From positions 1-29,840 of the forward strand of contig MEZG01000033.1 of the NCBI GenBank assembly GCA_001775965.1: a DNA stretch of 29,840 bases, written 5' to 3'. Positions 15,214 to 22,581 of this stretch are shown in pieces. The position numbers and the translations under genes were made by a program. Under the pieces are notes generated by a model. That model was not told where the DNA came from. It did no database searches and worked only from the letters and a program-made list of their open reading frames with translations. The DNA comes from Candidatus Bathyarchaeota archaeon RBG_13_60_20. GTDB lineage: Archaea; Thermoproteota; Bathyarchaeia; TCS64. The first letter of the stretch is position 1. Each line of letters opens with the position of its first letter.

Positions 15214-16047
15214 TGTACGCTCCCTGAGCCTCTCCTCCAGGCCTACGACGGCCTCCTGGTACGTGGACCACATGCGGCCACCCGAGGCGCCGCCGTCCAC
15301 GACCAGGGCGTGTCCGTTCACGAACGCTGAATCGTCGCTGGCCAACCACAGGGCGGCCCGTGCGACGTCCACGGGGGCGCCTGGGCCCCTGATTGGCTGG
15401 GCCCCCGTGAAGGCCTCCTCAACGACGCGCAGCTTTTCCTCGGCCTCCTCGGCGCTGAGGCCGCGGGCCAGGCCGATCATGGGGGTGGGTATGAACCCGG
15501 GGAGCACGCAGTTGACGCGCACCCCGTGCTCCCCCAGCTCCATGGCCACGGAACGGGTGAACTGGATGACGGCCGCCTTGGCGGCGCTGTAAACGTGGTT
15601 CCCGTACCCGGCCCTGATCCCGGCGACGCTCGCCGTGTTGATTATGCTGCCGCGGCCCCGCCTCTTCATGGTGGGGGCCGCGTGCTTCACCCCCAGGAAG
15701 ACGCCCCTCAGGTTCACGGCCAGGGTCCTGTCGAAGGCCTCCACGGTTACCTCCTCGACGCCGCCCACAGCCCCCGCGATGCCGGCGTTGTTGAACATGA
15801 CGTCAAGGCCGCCGAAGCGGGCGAGGGCGTGGTCCACGGCCGCTTTGACGTCGGCCTCCGTGCTAACGTCGCAGTGAACGTAGGACGCCCGGGGGCCAAG
15901 CTCCCGGGCCAGCGCCTCGCCCCTGTCGTCCCGTATGTCCGCGATCACGAGGCTGGCCCCCTCAGCGTGGAAGAGCCTGGCGGAGGCCTCGCCGATCCCG
16001 CTGCTGCCCCCGGTGACCACGGCCACCTTACCGTCTAGCCTACCCAT
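15208..16047 (-). CDS. Short-chain dehydrogenase/reductase (SDR)
   Basis: This classical SDR of about 279 residues has cofactor loop TGGSSGIG (12-19), D37 after the second strand (ADI, favouring NAD over NADP), NNAG (86-89), catalytic S140, and Y153-X3-K157 in VYSAAK. The C-terminal GFIPTPM and VNGHALVVDGG are standard. The tail after GGASGGRM (about 20 residues) is extra. The open frame reaches 16119, but ATG 16047 (MGRLDGKVAVVTGG) is the normal family start and lies about 32 bases after CTTTAAC (16082-16076). The substrate is unknown (an alcohol, sugar or acyl ketone). It lies just downstream of the RidA-like gene on the same strand. Confidence 0.93.
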   Translation of the reverse strand: MGRLDGKVAVVTGGSSGIGEASARLFHAEGASLVIADIRDDRGEALARELGPRASYVHCDVSTEADVKAAVDHALARFGGLDVMFNNAGIAGAVGGVEEVTVEAFDRTLAVNLRGVFLGVKHAAPTMKRRGRGSIINTASVAGIRAGYGNHVYSAAKAAVIQFTRSVAMELGEHGVRVNCVLPGFIPTPMIGLARGLSAEEAEEKLRVVEEAFTGAQPIRGPGAPVDVARAALWLASDDSAFVNGHALVVDGGASGGRMWSTYQEAVVGLEERLRERTL

Positions 16048-16093
16048 AACAGTCGTGGTAAGATACGTCGAACGGGTTAAAGAAGTGTGGAGG

Positions 16094-16549
16094 CTACTCG
16101 GGGTGTAGCTCCACCACAAGCCAGGCCTCCACGCATATCCAGCCCGGGTGGTGGACCGGCAGCGCAGCCCTGGCGGGCCTGCCGGCGTAGTCGCCCCATA
16201 TCTCTATGAGTAGGTCAGTGAACCCGTTGAGCACCTTGGGCTGGTCCATGAAGCCCTCGGCGCTGTTGACGAATCCCACCACCTGGAGCACCTGCTTGAC
16301 CTTGTCCAGGGAGCCCAGTTGGGCCTTGAGCTGCGCCAGGCAGTTCATGGCGGTCTCCCGGGCCCCCTTGTAGGCCTCCTCGATAGTCAGGTCCTTGCCC
16401 ACCATGCCCCGCTTGGTAGTCTCGAAGGGTCCCTGGCCGCAGCTGAAGGCTATGTTTCCAGCCCACTTGGCCCCGATGTAGTTGCCCTTGTATCCGGGCG
16501 CCTCGGGTAGCTTGATGCCTAGCTCCTTGATACGTTTCTCTACGCTCAT
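16094..16549 (-). CDS. RidA/YjgF/YER057c/UK114-family protein
   Basis: This 151-residue protein of the longer YjgF-like subgroup has GNIAFSCGQGPFETTKRGMV, then ETAMNCLAQLKAQLGSLDKV, VVGFVNSAEGF and a C-terminal GRPARAALPVHHPG with the expected Arg of the imine/enamine-binding cleft. RidA proteins hydrolyse reactive 2-aminoacrylate-type imines from PLP enzymes, while this longer subgroup is less well characterised. CTAAAACC (16578-16571) is 26 bases before the ATG. The SDR gene follows on the same strand after 46 bases with its own TATA box. Confidence 0.87.
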   Translation of the reverse strand: MSVEKRIKELGIKLPEAPGYKGNYIGAKWAGNIAFSCGQGPFETTKRGMVGKDLTIEEAYKGARETAMNCLAQLKAQLGSLDKVKQVLQVVGFVNSAEGFMDQPKVLNGFTDLLIEIWGDYAGRPARAALPVHHPGWICVEAWLVVELHPE

Positions 16550-16570
16550 GGTGGATGTAGACGCGTACAG

Positions 16571-16630
16571 GGTTTTAGATGTTTGCAGACGGTAGGCGCC
16601 GCGTGGCTTGAGGGAAATCGGCTTAAATCC
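16571..16630. promoter_or_regulatory. Divergent promoters of the RidA-like and EamA genes
   Basis: Minus-strand CTAAAACC (16578-16571) is centred 26 bases before the ATG at 16549. Plus-strand CTTAAATCC (16622-16630) is centred 24 bases before the ATG at 16650. Both predict leaderless transcripts. Confidence 0.55.
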
Positions 16631-16649
16631 TTCAGGCTCAGTTTAGGCT

Positions 16650-17537
16650 ATGGCTGACGACAGGCTCAGGGGGGTGCTGGAGGCGCTCCTGGTCTCCTTT
16701 CTGTGGTCCTCCAGCTACGTCCTCACCAAGATCGGTCTCAGGGACACCTCGCCGCTGCTCCTGGTGGCGCTAAGGTACCTTGTGGCGTCGCTTGTGCTGG
16801 TTCCGGTGGCCCTCGCGCGGGGCGCGCACAGGGGCCTGGACAGGGGGACCCTCGCAGAGCTGGCGCTTCTGGGGCTCGCAGGCTACGCGGTCGCCCAGGG
16901 GCTCCAGTGCGTGGGCCTATACCTCCTGCCAGCGGTCACGGTCACCTTCATACTCAACTTCACCCCGGTCATAGTGCTGCTCATCAACGCCGCGGCGTTC
17001 AGGAGGCCGCCCAGCCCACGGCAGGTCCTGGGTTCACTGGTCGTGCTTGCCGGGGCCTACGTGTTCTTGGGCGGGGACGTGTGGTCGGGCAGCCCAACGG
17101 GGGTGCTCGTCACCTTGGCGTCTGGTGCCGGGTGGGCCGTCTACCTCGTTGCGGTGGGCCGCCTGTTCGCCCGGAAGCCCGTTGAGCCCCTGGCCCTCTC
17201 GGCCTTCGCCATGGCCTCCGGAACGGTGGTCATAGCGGGCTCCGCCGCGGCCCTCGAGGGGTTCGCGCCGATAACCGCCCAGTCCGCAGCCATCATCTTG
17301 TGGCTCGGGGTCGTGAACACGGCGGCGGCTTTCTTCCTGTGGAACCACGCCCTGGCCCGGGTGGACGCCTTCGAGGTATCAATGATCCAGAACACGATGC
17401 TCATACAGATAGCTGTCCTGTCCTGGCTCTTCCTGGGCGAGACCCTTACGGCGGCGAAGGCAGCGGGGATGGCGCTGGTGCTCGCCGGGGTGCTGACGGT
17501 TCAGACGGCGCCCCTCAGAGGTGGGGGCAGAAACTGA
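16650..17537 (+). CDS. EamA/DMT-family transporter
   Basis: This 295-residue protein has ten predicted helices as two EamA repeats. The first begins LLVSFLWSSSYVLTKIGLRD and the second GVLVTLASGAGWAVYLVAVG. WLFLGETLTAAKAAGMALVLAGV near the C-terminus is the family's classic (FLGE) motif. Members export amino acids, metabolites or drugs across the cytoplasmic membrane, and the substrate is not readable. The start codon lies 24 bases after a TATA box. Its last 23 bases overlap the convergent winged-helix gene. Given the nearby peptidases, amino-acid efflux is conceivable but is only inference. Confidence 0.9.
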   Translation: MADDRLRGVLEALLVSFLWSSSYVLTKIGLRDTSPLLLVALRYLVASLVLVPVALARGAHRGLDRGTLAELALLGLAGYAVAQGLQCVGLYLLPAVTVTFILNFTPVIVLLINAAAFRRPPSPRQVLGSLVVLAGAYVFLGGDVWSGSPTGVLVTLASGAGWAVYLVAVGRLFARKPVEPLALSAFAMASGTVVIAGSAAALEGFAPITAQSAAIILWLGVVNTAAAFFLWNHALARVDAFEVSMIQNTMLIQIAVLSWLFLGETLTAAKAAGMALVLAGVLTVQTAPLRGGGRN

Positions 17538-17769
17538 ACTCCCTCTGCTCCATGGCGCGGTACCCGTTCTCTGTCAAAGCGACCCGCGACCCGTTGAGCT
17601 TCACGTAGCCCGCCCCTTCAAGGTGCAGGAGGTCGCTCTCCACGTCCCCATGGTCGGCCTCGACGAAGCGGGCCAGGCTGGCCACCTCCACCGAGGCGTC
17701 CCCCCATATGTCGTTCTTGTACAGGGCGACCATGATGTGTCTCTGACGGTCCTGCTCCGCGTCGCTCAC
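17515..17769 (-). CDS. Small winged-helix-like protein
   Basis: This 84-residue protein has the predicted order helix-helix-helix-wing: IMVALYKNDIWGDASVEVAS, LARFVEADHGDVESDLLHLEGAGYVKL, then a beta-wing NGSRVALTENGYRAM. This resembles single-domain archaeal winged-helix proteins, and the phrase LTENGYRAM is typical of the wing/last helix. It is probably a transcription factor or DNA-binding protein, but the family was not pinned down. CCATATAATC (17800-17791) is 27 bases before the ATG. Its 3' end overlaps the EamA gene by 23 bases, so the two transcripts are antisense at their ends. Confidence 0.72.
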   Translation of the reverse strand: MSDAEQDRQRHIMVALYKNDIWGDASVEVASLARFVEADHGDVESDLLHLEGAGYVKLNGSRVALTENGYRAMEQREFSFCPHL

Positions 17770-17790
17770 AGCAACCTTTGGGGGGCGAAG

Positions 17791-17800
17791 GATTATATGG
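17791..17800 (-). promoter_or_regulatory. TATA box of the winged-helix gene
   Basis: CCATATAATC on the minus strand is centred 27 bases before the ATG at 17769. The rest of the 17801-17920 gap holds a T6 run at 17867-17872 and the ribosome-binding site of the next gene, and nothing else recognised. Confidence 0.55.
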
Positions 17801-17920
17801 CTTACCCTCTGAACCCGCCATCACGCAGGCAAAGCCCACATAGGCGCAGCGCTGTGACCCCATCCCTTTTTTACTGAGCCGGGATTCTAGTTAGCACCCC
17901 GACCGTTGGGGAGGGCCTTC

Positions 17921-18736
17921 ATGGCTTGGCGATCAAAATACGTGGACTGGTACAGGGAGACGGAGAGGAGCCTGGAAGGTCTGGCACCTCGCCTGGAGGA
18001 CAGGGAGGTGGTGGACGCCGTGGAGGCCCACGATGAGGCGAACATCAGGCTGGGGGGCGAAGAGAGGCCCAGCCCCTCGCTGCACCTGAAGGTGCGTGAC
18101 GAGGGGGTGACCATCGCCGTAAGGTACGACTCCAAGAAGTCCCTGGACCACCTGGCCAGGATACTGGATGAGGTCCACTCCGAGCAGAGGCGAAGCCTGT
18201 TCGAGAATGTGAAGAGCCTGGACGCGCGGTACCAGACGAGGCTGTACGCGGGCGCCGCGGATGACAGGCCCGAGTTGACCAGGAGCTACCTCGCGGGCCG
18301 GCTGGACGAGCAGCTGCTGTCGAGGCTGCTGGAGGAGGCGGGATCCATGAGGAAGGGGGGCACGACCGTCGAGTACGGGAGGTCGGTCTACCGGCAGCCC
18401 CGGAGCCCGCTGCTCCACCTCGCGGAGGTGTCGACGCCCCTAGACCCTGCGGCCTACAGGGACGCGGCGTCGAGGCTAGGGCCCCTCCTGGGCGTCCTCC
18501 TGGACATAAAGACTCAGCGGGAGATCATCAAGGAGCGCCTAGAACGGCCCAGGGTGAAGGCGAACCGGTATAGAGACTACGTCGAGGCCCTGAACCGGGC
18601 GCGGCGGGAGGGGCTAATATCGGCTGAGCGGCGGCGCGACCTTGACAGGCTCTGGAGGGACAGCCCCTCCGACAGGGACAGCCTCATGGCCGAGCTGGAC
18701 GCTCTACTAAGCCCGCGGGACCAAGGGCCAAAGTAG
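17921..18736 (+). CDS. Orphan charged alpha-helical protein
   Basis: This protein of about 271 residues was not recognised. It is rich in Arg, Asp, Glu and Leu, with no signal, membrane segment or Cys cluster. Helical blocks dominate: WYRETERSLEGLAPRLEDRE near the N-terminus, LDHLARILDEVHSEQRRSLF mid-protein, and YRDYVEALNRARREGLISAE with RRRDLDRLWRD at the C-terminus. A beta segment (SLHLKVRDEGVTIAVRYDSK) lies near 50. ATG 17921 was preferred to an upstream TTG at 17906 because GGGGAGGG at 17908-17915 gives a good Shine-Dalgarno, one of the clearest here. A T6 run at 17867 may be part of a weak promoter. Confidence 0.7.
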   Translation: MAWRSKYVDWYRETERSLEGLAPRLEDREVVDAVEAHDEANIRLGGEERPSPSLHLKVRDEGVTIAVRYDSKKSLDHLARILDEVHSEQRRSLFENVKSLDARYQTRLYAGAADDRPELTRSYLAGRLDEQLLSRLLEEAGSMRKGGTTVEYGRSVYRQPRSPLLHLAEVSTPLDPAAYRDAASRLGPLLGVLLDIKTQREIIKERLERPRVKANRYRDYVEALNRARREGLISAERRRDLDRLWRDSPSDRDSLMAELDALLSPRDQGPK

Positions 18737-18746
18737 CTTCCTTGCC

Positions 18747-18763
18747 CTTTGATGCTATCAAAG
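18747..18763. repeat. Perfect 7-bp hairpin between convergent genes
   Basis: CTTTGAT-GCT-ATCAAAG is a perfect inverted repeat beginning 10 bases after the orphan gene's stop. A second small hairpin, TATCA-ATTGG-TGATA, lies at 18791-18805 just before the end of the convergent DUF488 gene. Neither has a clean T-run, so they may be bidirectional 3'-end structures rather than classical terminators. Confidence 0.4.
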
Positions 18764-18813
18764 TGTGACCCAGGGTCCTCGATGAATAATTATCAATTGG
18801 TGATATGGGTCAA

Positions 18814-19179
18814 TCATCCATTAACGGGCTCCTGAATCTTCAGCCGTATATAGCCTCTGTGGCAGCGCTCCTCATCTTTCTCGGCGCAAAGGAGCACAAG
18901 CACTTCGTGGGCCTCGGCGAGCTCCCTGAGCCTGCGGAGCCCCGCCTCCTCGTCCGCCAAGGTTGGCGGCAACTCCCTGGACATGTTCCCAAGCTCCCTT
19001 ACCCAGATGTAGCGGCTGCCCAGCCGCCTCTCCAGGTACGGCTTCGTGTAGACCCCGAGGTACGCCCTGTACGGGTCCTCCCTGACGTCCACGACCAGGT
19101 CCGGCTCCAACGACTCCAGCTCCCTGAAGAAGTCGTCAGGCCTCTTTCCGCCGTAGCCTATCGTCTTAACGGTGACCAG
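18814..19179 (-). CDS. DUF488-family protein with anomalous start
   Basis: The family signature is clear: VKTIGYGGKRPDDFFRELES (matching the YTIGHSNRS-type N-terminus), LVVDVREDPY, and near the C-terminus VLLCAEKDEERCHRGYI with the conserved LCAEKD...CHR. DUF488 function is unknown. The conserved N-terminal segment is in frame only back to a CTG at 19179. There is no in-frame ATG, GTG or TTG before an upstream TAA. The only ATG at the expected place (19184) is in another frame and meets a stop after eight codons. A TTG at 19110 would delete the conserved N-terminus. Either CTG initiates, or there is a one-base frameshift. A TATA box (TTTAA near 19217-19224) fits a start near 19185. Confidence 0.72.
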   Translation of the reverse strand: MVTVKTIGYGGKRPDDFFRELESLEPDLVVDVREDPYRAYLGVYTKPYLERRLGSRYIWVRELGNMSRELPPTLADEEAGLRRLRELAEAHEVLVLLCAEKDEERCHRGYIRLKIQEPVNG

Positions 19180-19227
19180 CCCATCCGTCCCCTGTCGTTG
19201 ATCTGCTCCTTCGGGGGGTTAAAGTAA

Positions 19228-20919
19228 TTAGAGGCCGACGGCCATGGACTCGAAACCCGTGAGGAGGGTGTACACACCTCCGTGGAGGAGCCCCGTCGAG
19301 GGGTCCCTCAGCACGGCCACGGGCCGCCCCCAACTTCGGAGCTCCGCGTCCACCCAGTTGACATCGTGACCCATCGCCCTGAGCCCGTCACGCACCCCGA
19401 GGGGCAGCCTCGAGTCAACGTGGACGGTGCCGGTCTCCCGGGTGACCCGAGGGGCGTCCACGGCATCCTGCACGCACATACCGTAGTCCACCACGTGGAC
19501 GATAACCTGGGCCACTGAGACCTGGATGTTCCTGCCGCCCGGGGCCCCCAACGCCAAGTAGGGCTCGCCGTCCCTCAGGACCACGGCGGGGCACACGTTC
19601 TGGATGCGGCGCTTCCTACCGCCGACGCTGTTGGCGTGCCCGGGCTCCGGGTTGAGCCCATACATGGCGTTGTTCATGACTATACCTGTGCCTGGCACCA
19701 CGACGCCACAGCCAAAGCTGTTCACCAGGGTCTGGTTTACGCACACCATGTTCCCGTCCGCGTCCGCGGCCGCGAGAGCGGTGGTGCACTCGGGCTCGTG
19801 GGGCCACGGGTCGCCGGGCTCGGCGGCGCCGGCCCTGTCCAGCCTTATCCGGCCCCTCAGCTCCTCGGCGTACCCCTTTGACACCAGCGCCCTCTGGGGC
19901 ACCCTGACGTACCCTGGGTCGCCCATGTACTTGAACCGGTCAGCGAAGGCGAGGCCCACAGCCTCCGCCACCAGGTGCGTAGCCTCGACCGAGCCGTACC
20001 CCATGGAGGATAGGTCGTAGCCCTCTAGGATGTTGAGCGTCTGCATCATGGTGGTGCCCGAATGGGTGGGGTCGTAGACCACCTGGTGGCCCCTGTAGGT
20101 CCCCGGCTCGGGCTCGTGGACTATGGGCTCGTAGGCGGCCATGTCCTCGCGGGTGATGAGGCCGCCGCCCCTCTGCACCTCCCTGACGACTGCGTCCCCT
20201 ATCCAGCCCTTGTAGAACGCGTCGGGGCCCCCTTCGGCTATGGCCCTGAGGCACCTGGCCAGCTCCGGGTTGGAGAGCCTGTGGGGCTGGGCCATCTCCT
20301 CGGTGTAGGGCAGGTACGGGAACTGGCCCTCCCGGAGGTAGACGCGCCTCCACTCGTCGAACCTCCAGAAGGCCTCCATGCGTCTGAAGATGGCGTCGGC
20401 TGTCCACCAGCCTACCACGTACCCCTCGTCAGCCACCTTGGCCGCCGGCTCGATTACCTGCCCCAGGCTGAGGGTGCCGTACCTCTCCAGGGCGGCGGCG
20501 AGCCCAGCCACGGTGCCGGGGACCACACAGGCCTTGTGGCCTACCACGTTCTCGTCGCCCCTCACCTTCCTCCAGCCCATCCAGCCGGGCTCCGTGGAGT
20601 CCTCCAGCCCGTACATCTCGGGGCTGCTCGCAGCCGCGGGTCTTCCCACGTAGTCCACGATTATGTTCTCCCCCGACTCCAGGTGGATGGCCATGACGCC
20701 CTCGCCGCCTATCCCGTTCATGGCCGGCTCCACGACGCAGTCCATGAACGCGGCGGCCACGGCCGCATCCACGGCGTTGCCGCCTAGCTTGATCATCTTC
20801 AGCCCAGCCTCGCCGATGAGGGGGTGCTTGGATGAGACCACCGCCCTCCCGGCGACGCAGTCGTCCCGCCCGGCACCTGTCCACCGGGGCCTCTGGTACA
20901 CGAAGCCTTCCGAACCCAT
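19228..20919 (-). CDS. Gamma-glutamyltransferase-family (Ntn hydrolase) enzyme
   Basis: This protein of about 563 residues is one precursor that family members cleave into large and small subunits before the nucleophile Thr. Seen: GGNAVDAAVAAAF, NGIGGEGVMAI, VPGTVAGLAAALERYGTLSL, then PECTTALAAADADGNMV, where the first Thr (T379 from this start) is the likely nucleophile, FGCGVVVPGTGIVMNN, LGAPGGRNIQVSVAQVI and DAVDAPRV. The usual TTH reads TTA, and no signal peptide is present, so a cytoplasmic acylase or peptide-salvage enzyme may be more likely than periplasmic GGT. ATG 20919 lies 26 bases after TATAAATA. ATG 20925 is an alternative. Confidence 0.93.
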   Translation of the reverse strand: MGSEGFVYQRPRWTGAGRDDCVAGRAVVSSKHPLIGEAGLKMIKLGGNAVDAAVAAAFMDCVVEPAMNGIGGEGVMAIHLESGENIIVDYVGRPAAASSPEMYGLEDSTEPGWMGWRKVRGDENVVGHKACVVPGTVAGLAAALERYGTLSLGQVIEPAAKVADEGYVVGWWTADAIFRRMEAFWRFDEWRRVYLREGQFPYLPYTEEMAQPHRLSNPELARCLRAIAEGGPDAFYKGWIGDAVVREVQRGGGLITREDMAAYEPIVHEPEPGTYRGHQVVYDPTHSGTTMMQTLNILEGYDLSSMGYGSVEATHLVAEAVGLAFADRFKYMGDPGYVRVPQRALVSKGYAEELRGRIRLDRAGAAEPGDPWPHEPECTTALAAADADGNMVCVNQTLVNSFGCGVVVPGTGIVMNNAMYGLNPEPGHANSVGGRKRRIQNVCPAVVLRDGEPYLALGAPGGRNIQVSVAQVIVHVVDYGMCVQDAVDAPRVTRETGTVHVDSRLPLGVRDGLRAMGHDVNWVDAELRSWGRPVAVLRDPSTGLLHGGVYTLLTGFESMAVGL

Positions 20920-20940
20920 GATCATGAATCACCGTATCCG

Positions 20941-20980
20941 TATAAATATCCGCGTGGGGCGCTGGGTAACCCTTGTATAG
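20941..20980. promoter_or_regulatory. Divergent TATA boxes of the GGT-like gene and the 105-residue gene
   Basis: TATAAATA at 20941-20948 (read on the minus strand) is centred 26 bases before ATG 20919. CCTTGTATAG at 20971-20980 on the plus strand is centred 26 bases before ATG 21002. The equal spacing strongly suggests leaderless starts on both sides. Confidence 0.6.
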
Positions 20981-21001
20981 GGGGAGTCCCCTGATCAGGG
21001 T

Positions 21002-21319
21002 ATGTCTGAGAAGCTAGCGGAGTTCCTCGAGAAGGGCAAGGACTGGGACAAGGTCAAGACCACGGTCCCAGGCGTGTTCGTCATGAAGATGCCGGGCAGC
21101 AAGACCAGGCCAGCCAGCCTCTCCGTGGAGATCAACCCCGTGGACGCGGGAGGTAGCCCCACCAAGAGGAGGGGCCTCATAGTGCGCGGCGTCGAGGAGT
21201 ACATGGAGTTCAAGGAGATCATTCTGAACGAGAAGGTGGAGAGCCTCCTGGAGATGCTGGAGGAAGTGAACCCCGAGCACCAGAGGGGCAAGGCCAGCAA
21301 GGACGTCATAGAGATCTGA
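21002..21319 (+). CDS. Conserved-looking hypothetical protein, 105 residues
   Basis: No family was recognised. The N-terminal helix SEKLAEFLEKGKDWDKV is followed by strand-rich TTVPGVFVMKMPGSK, LSVEINPVDAGGSPTKRRGL and IVRGVEEYMEFKEIIL, then an acidic helix LNEKVESLLEMLEEVNPEHQ. The compact alpha/beta pattern, normal codon use and precise leaderless promoter (TATA 26 bases upstream) argue it is real. The basic TKRRG in a loop could bind nucleic acid or phosphate, but this is speculation. It precedes the M42 peptidase by 40 bases with no clear second promoter, so the two may be co-transcribed. Confidence 0.72.
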   Translation: MSEKLAEFLEKGKDWDKVKTTVPGVFVMKMPGSKTRPASLSVEINPVDAGGSPTKRRGLIVRGVEEYMEFKEIILNEKVESLLEMLEEVNPEHQRGKASKDVIEI

Positions 21320-21359
21320 CCAGAAACCCTTTCTCCTACAAGCCCCAGAGTATCCTGAA

Positions 21360-22448
21360 ATGACAGACGAGGTCAGGGACCTTTTATTCAGCCTGCTGGA
21401 GGTGGGCAGCCCCAGCGGCTTCGAGGAGCCTATGATCGGGCGGCTCATGGAGGAGCTTAGGCCCCTCTGCGACGAGGTCACCCAGACGCCCCGCGGCAAC
21501 GTGGTGGGCGTCCAGAGGGGGACCGACCCCGAGGCGCCCAGGGTGGCCCTCGCGGCGCACATGGATCAGGTGGGCTTCGTGGTTTTCAGCGTCGACCCCA
21601 GGGGCTTCATCAGGTTCAGGAAGCTTGGCGGAGCCGTGGACAGGAGCATCCAGGGTCACCAGGTCAGGCTACTCACGGAGGAGGGGCCGGTGATAGGCGT
21701 AGTTGGGCTGACGCCCGGCCACATAACGAGGCCCGAGGAGGCCCGCCAGATCCCCCCCGTCGAGGAGATGTACATCGACATCGGGGCCAGGAGCGCCGAG
21801 GAGTGCGCGGAGAGGGGCGTCAGGATAGGCACTCCCATAGTGTGGAACACGGGCCCCGTTGAGCTGGGCAACGGACTGGTCGCCACGGCGGCCGCGGACG
21901 ACAGGGCAGGCCTGGCAGCCATCATAGCCGTCGCAAGGGAGCTAAGGAGGAGGCCCCCGGAGGCCACCGTCTACTACATAGGCACCGTGGAGGAGGAGAT
22001 CGGGCTCAGGGGCGCCGCCGTAGCTGCCCATGGCCTGGACGTGGACATGGCCGTGGCTGTGGACACGTGCCCGGCGGGGTGGCAGCCCGACGTGAACATG
22101 AGGGACATGGTCTACGAGGTGGGCGGGGGGCCGTGCCTCCAGATGGGGGAGATCGGGGGCGGCGGCTTCAGGGTGGGGAGCCAGGTGGTGAGGAGGTGGC
22201 TCATGGATGCCGCCGAGGCCAACGGGCTGCCCTACCAGACCGGGTTCATGCACGGCGGGACCGACGCCTCGGCCATCCAGCAGACCGGCTCCGGCGTCCC
22301 GGCCGTCGCCTTCAGCATCCCTAGGCTGTACAGCCACAGCCCCGTGGAGGTGCTCAGCCTCGAAGACCTGCGAAACCTCGCGAAGACGCTGACCCACGCC
22401 ATCAGGGGCCTCCGCAGAGGCTTCAGCACCCTCAGGGTCCAGCCCTGA
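21360..22448 (+). CDS. M42-family aminopeptidase (TET/endoglucanase-like)
   Basis: This 362-residue cytoplasmic di-metal peptidase has all expected ligands: H67 (AAHMDQVGF), bridging D180 (AADDRAGL), catalytic E211 with E212 (VEEEIGLRGA), D235 (AVDTCP) and H326 (YSHSPVEV). M42 enzymes usually form 12-subunit tetrahedral particles that trim peptides after the proteasome. FMHGGTDASAIQQTGSGVPA is a further hallmark. The length is normal. It probably shares a transcript with the 105-residue gene upstream. With two M28 enzymes and a GGT-like enzyme nearby it suggests strong peptide recycling or use of peptides as nutrients. Confidence 0.95.
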   Translation: MTDEVRDLLFSLLEVGSPSGFEEPMIGRLMEELRPLCDEVTQTPRGNVVGVQRGTDPEAPRVALAAHMDQVGFVVFSVDPRGFIRFRKLGGAVDRSIQGHQVRLLTEEGPVIGVVGLTPGHITRPEEARQIPPVEEMYIDIGARSAEECAERGVRIGTPIVWNTGPVELGNGLVATAAADDRAGLAAIIAVARELRRRPPEATVYYIGTVEEEIGLRGAAVAAHGLDVDMAVAVDTCPAGWQPDVNMRDMVYEVGGGPCLQMGEIGGGGFRVGSQVVRRWLMDAAEANGLPYQTGFMHGGTDASAIQQTGSGVPAVAFSIPRLYSHSPVEVLSLEDLRNLAKTLTHAIRGLRRGFSTLRVQP

Positions 22449-22466
22449 GGCTCTCGCAACAGCCTC
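22447..22466 (+). repeat. 6-bp hairpin over the M42 stop codon
   Basis: GAGGCT-N8-AGCCTC overlaps the TGA stop of the M42 gene. Two weaker hairpins follow in the same gap (AGCGG/CCGCT around 22480-22500, and CTGTGGA/TCCATAG with one G-T pair around 22500-22520). None has a T-run. The 22449-22581 gap otherwise holds only the kinase promoter. Confidence 0.3.
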
Positions 22467-22550
22467 GGTGTGTCCCATGCAGCGGGGCTGAGCACCGCTC
22501 TGTGGAACGCTGCTCCATAGCAGTGATACCTAGTCGGCAGCCTAGAATCG

Positions 22551-22560
22551 TCTTATACTT
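22551..22560 (+). promoter_or_regulatory. TATA box of the hybrid histidine kinase gene
   Basis: TCTTATACTT is centred 27 bases before the TTG at 22582, supporting that unusual start codon and a leaderless transcript. Confidence 0.5.
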
Positions 22561-22581
22561 ACTTTCAATGAGACTCACAGT

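Noticed and set aside
20062..20787. A 241-codon plus-strand frame opposite the GGT-like gene
   Set aside because: The minus strand encodes an intact GGT-family protein. The opposite frame is Gly/His/Val-rich without motifs.
22449..22581. A possible structured RNA or tRNA in the M42-kinase gap
   Set aside because: Several short hairpins occur, but no tRNA T-loop, acceptor pairing or known archaeal ncRNA signature could be found.
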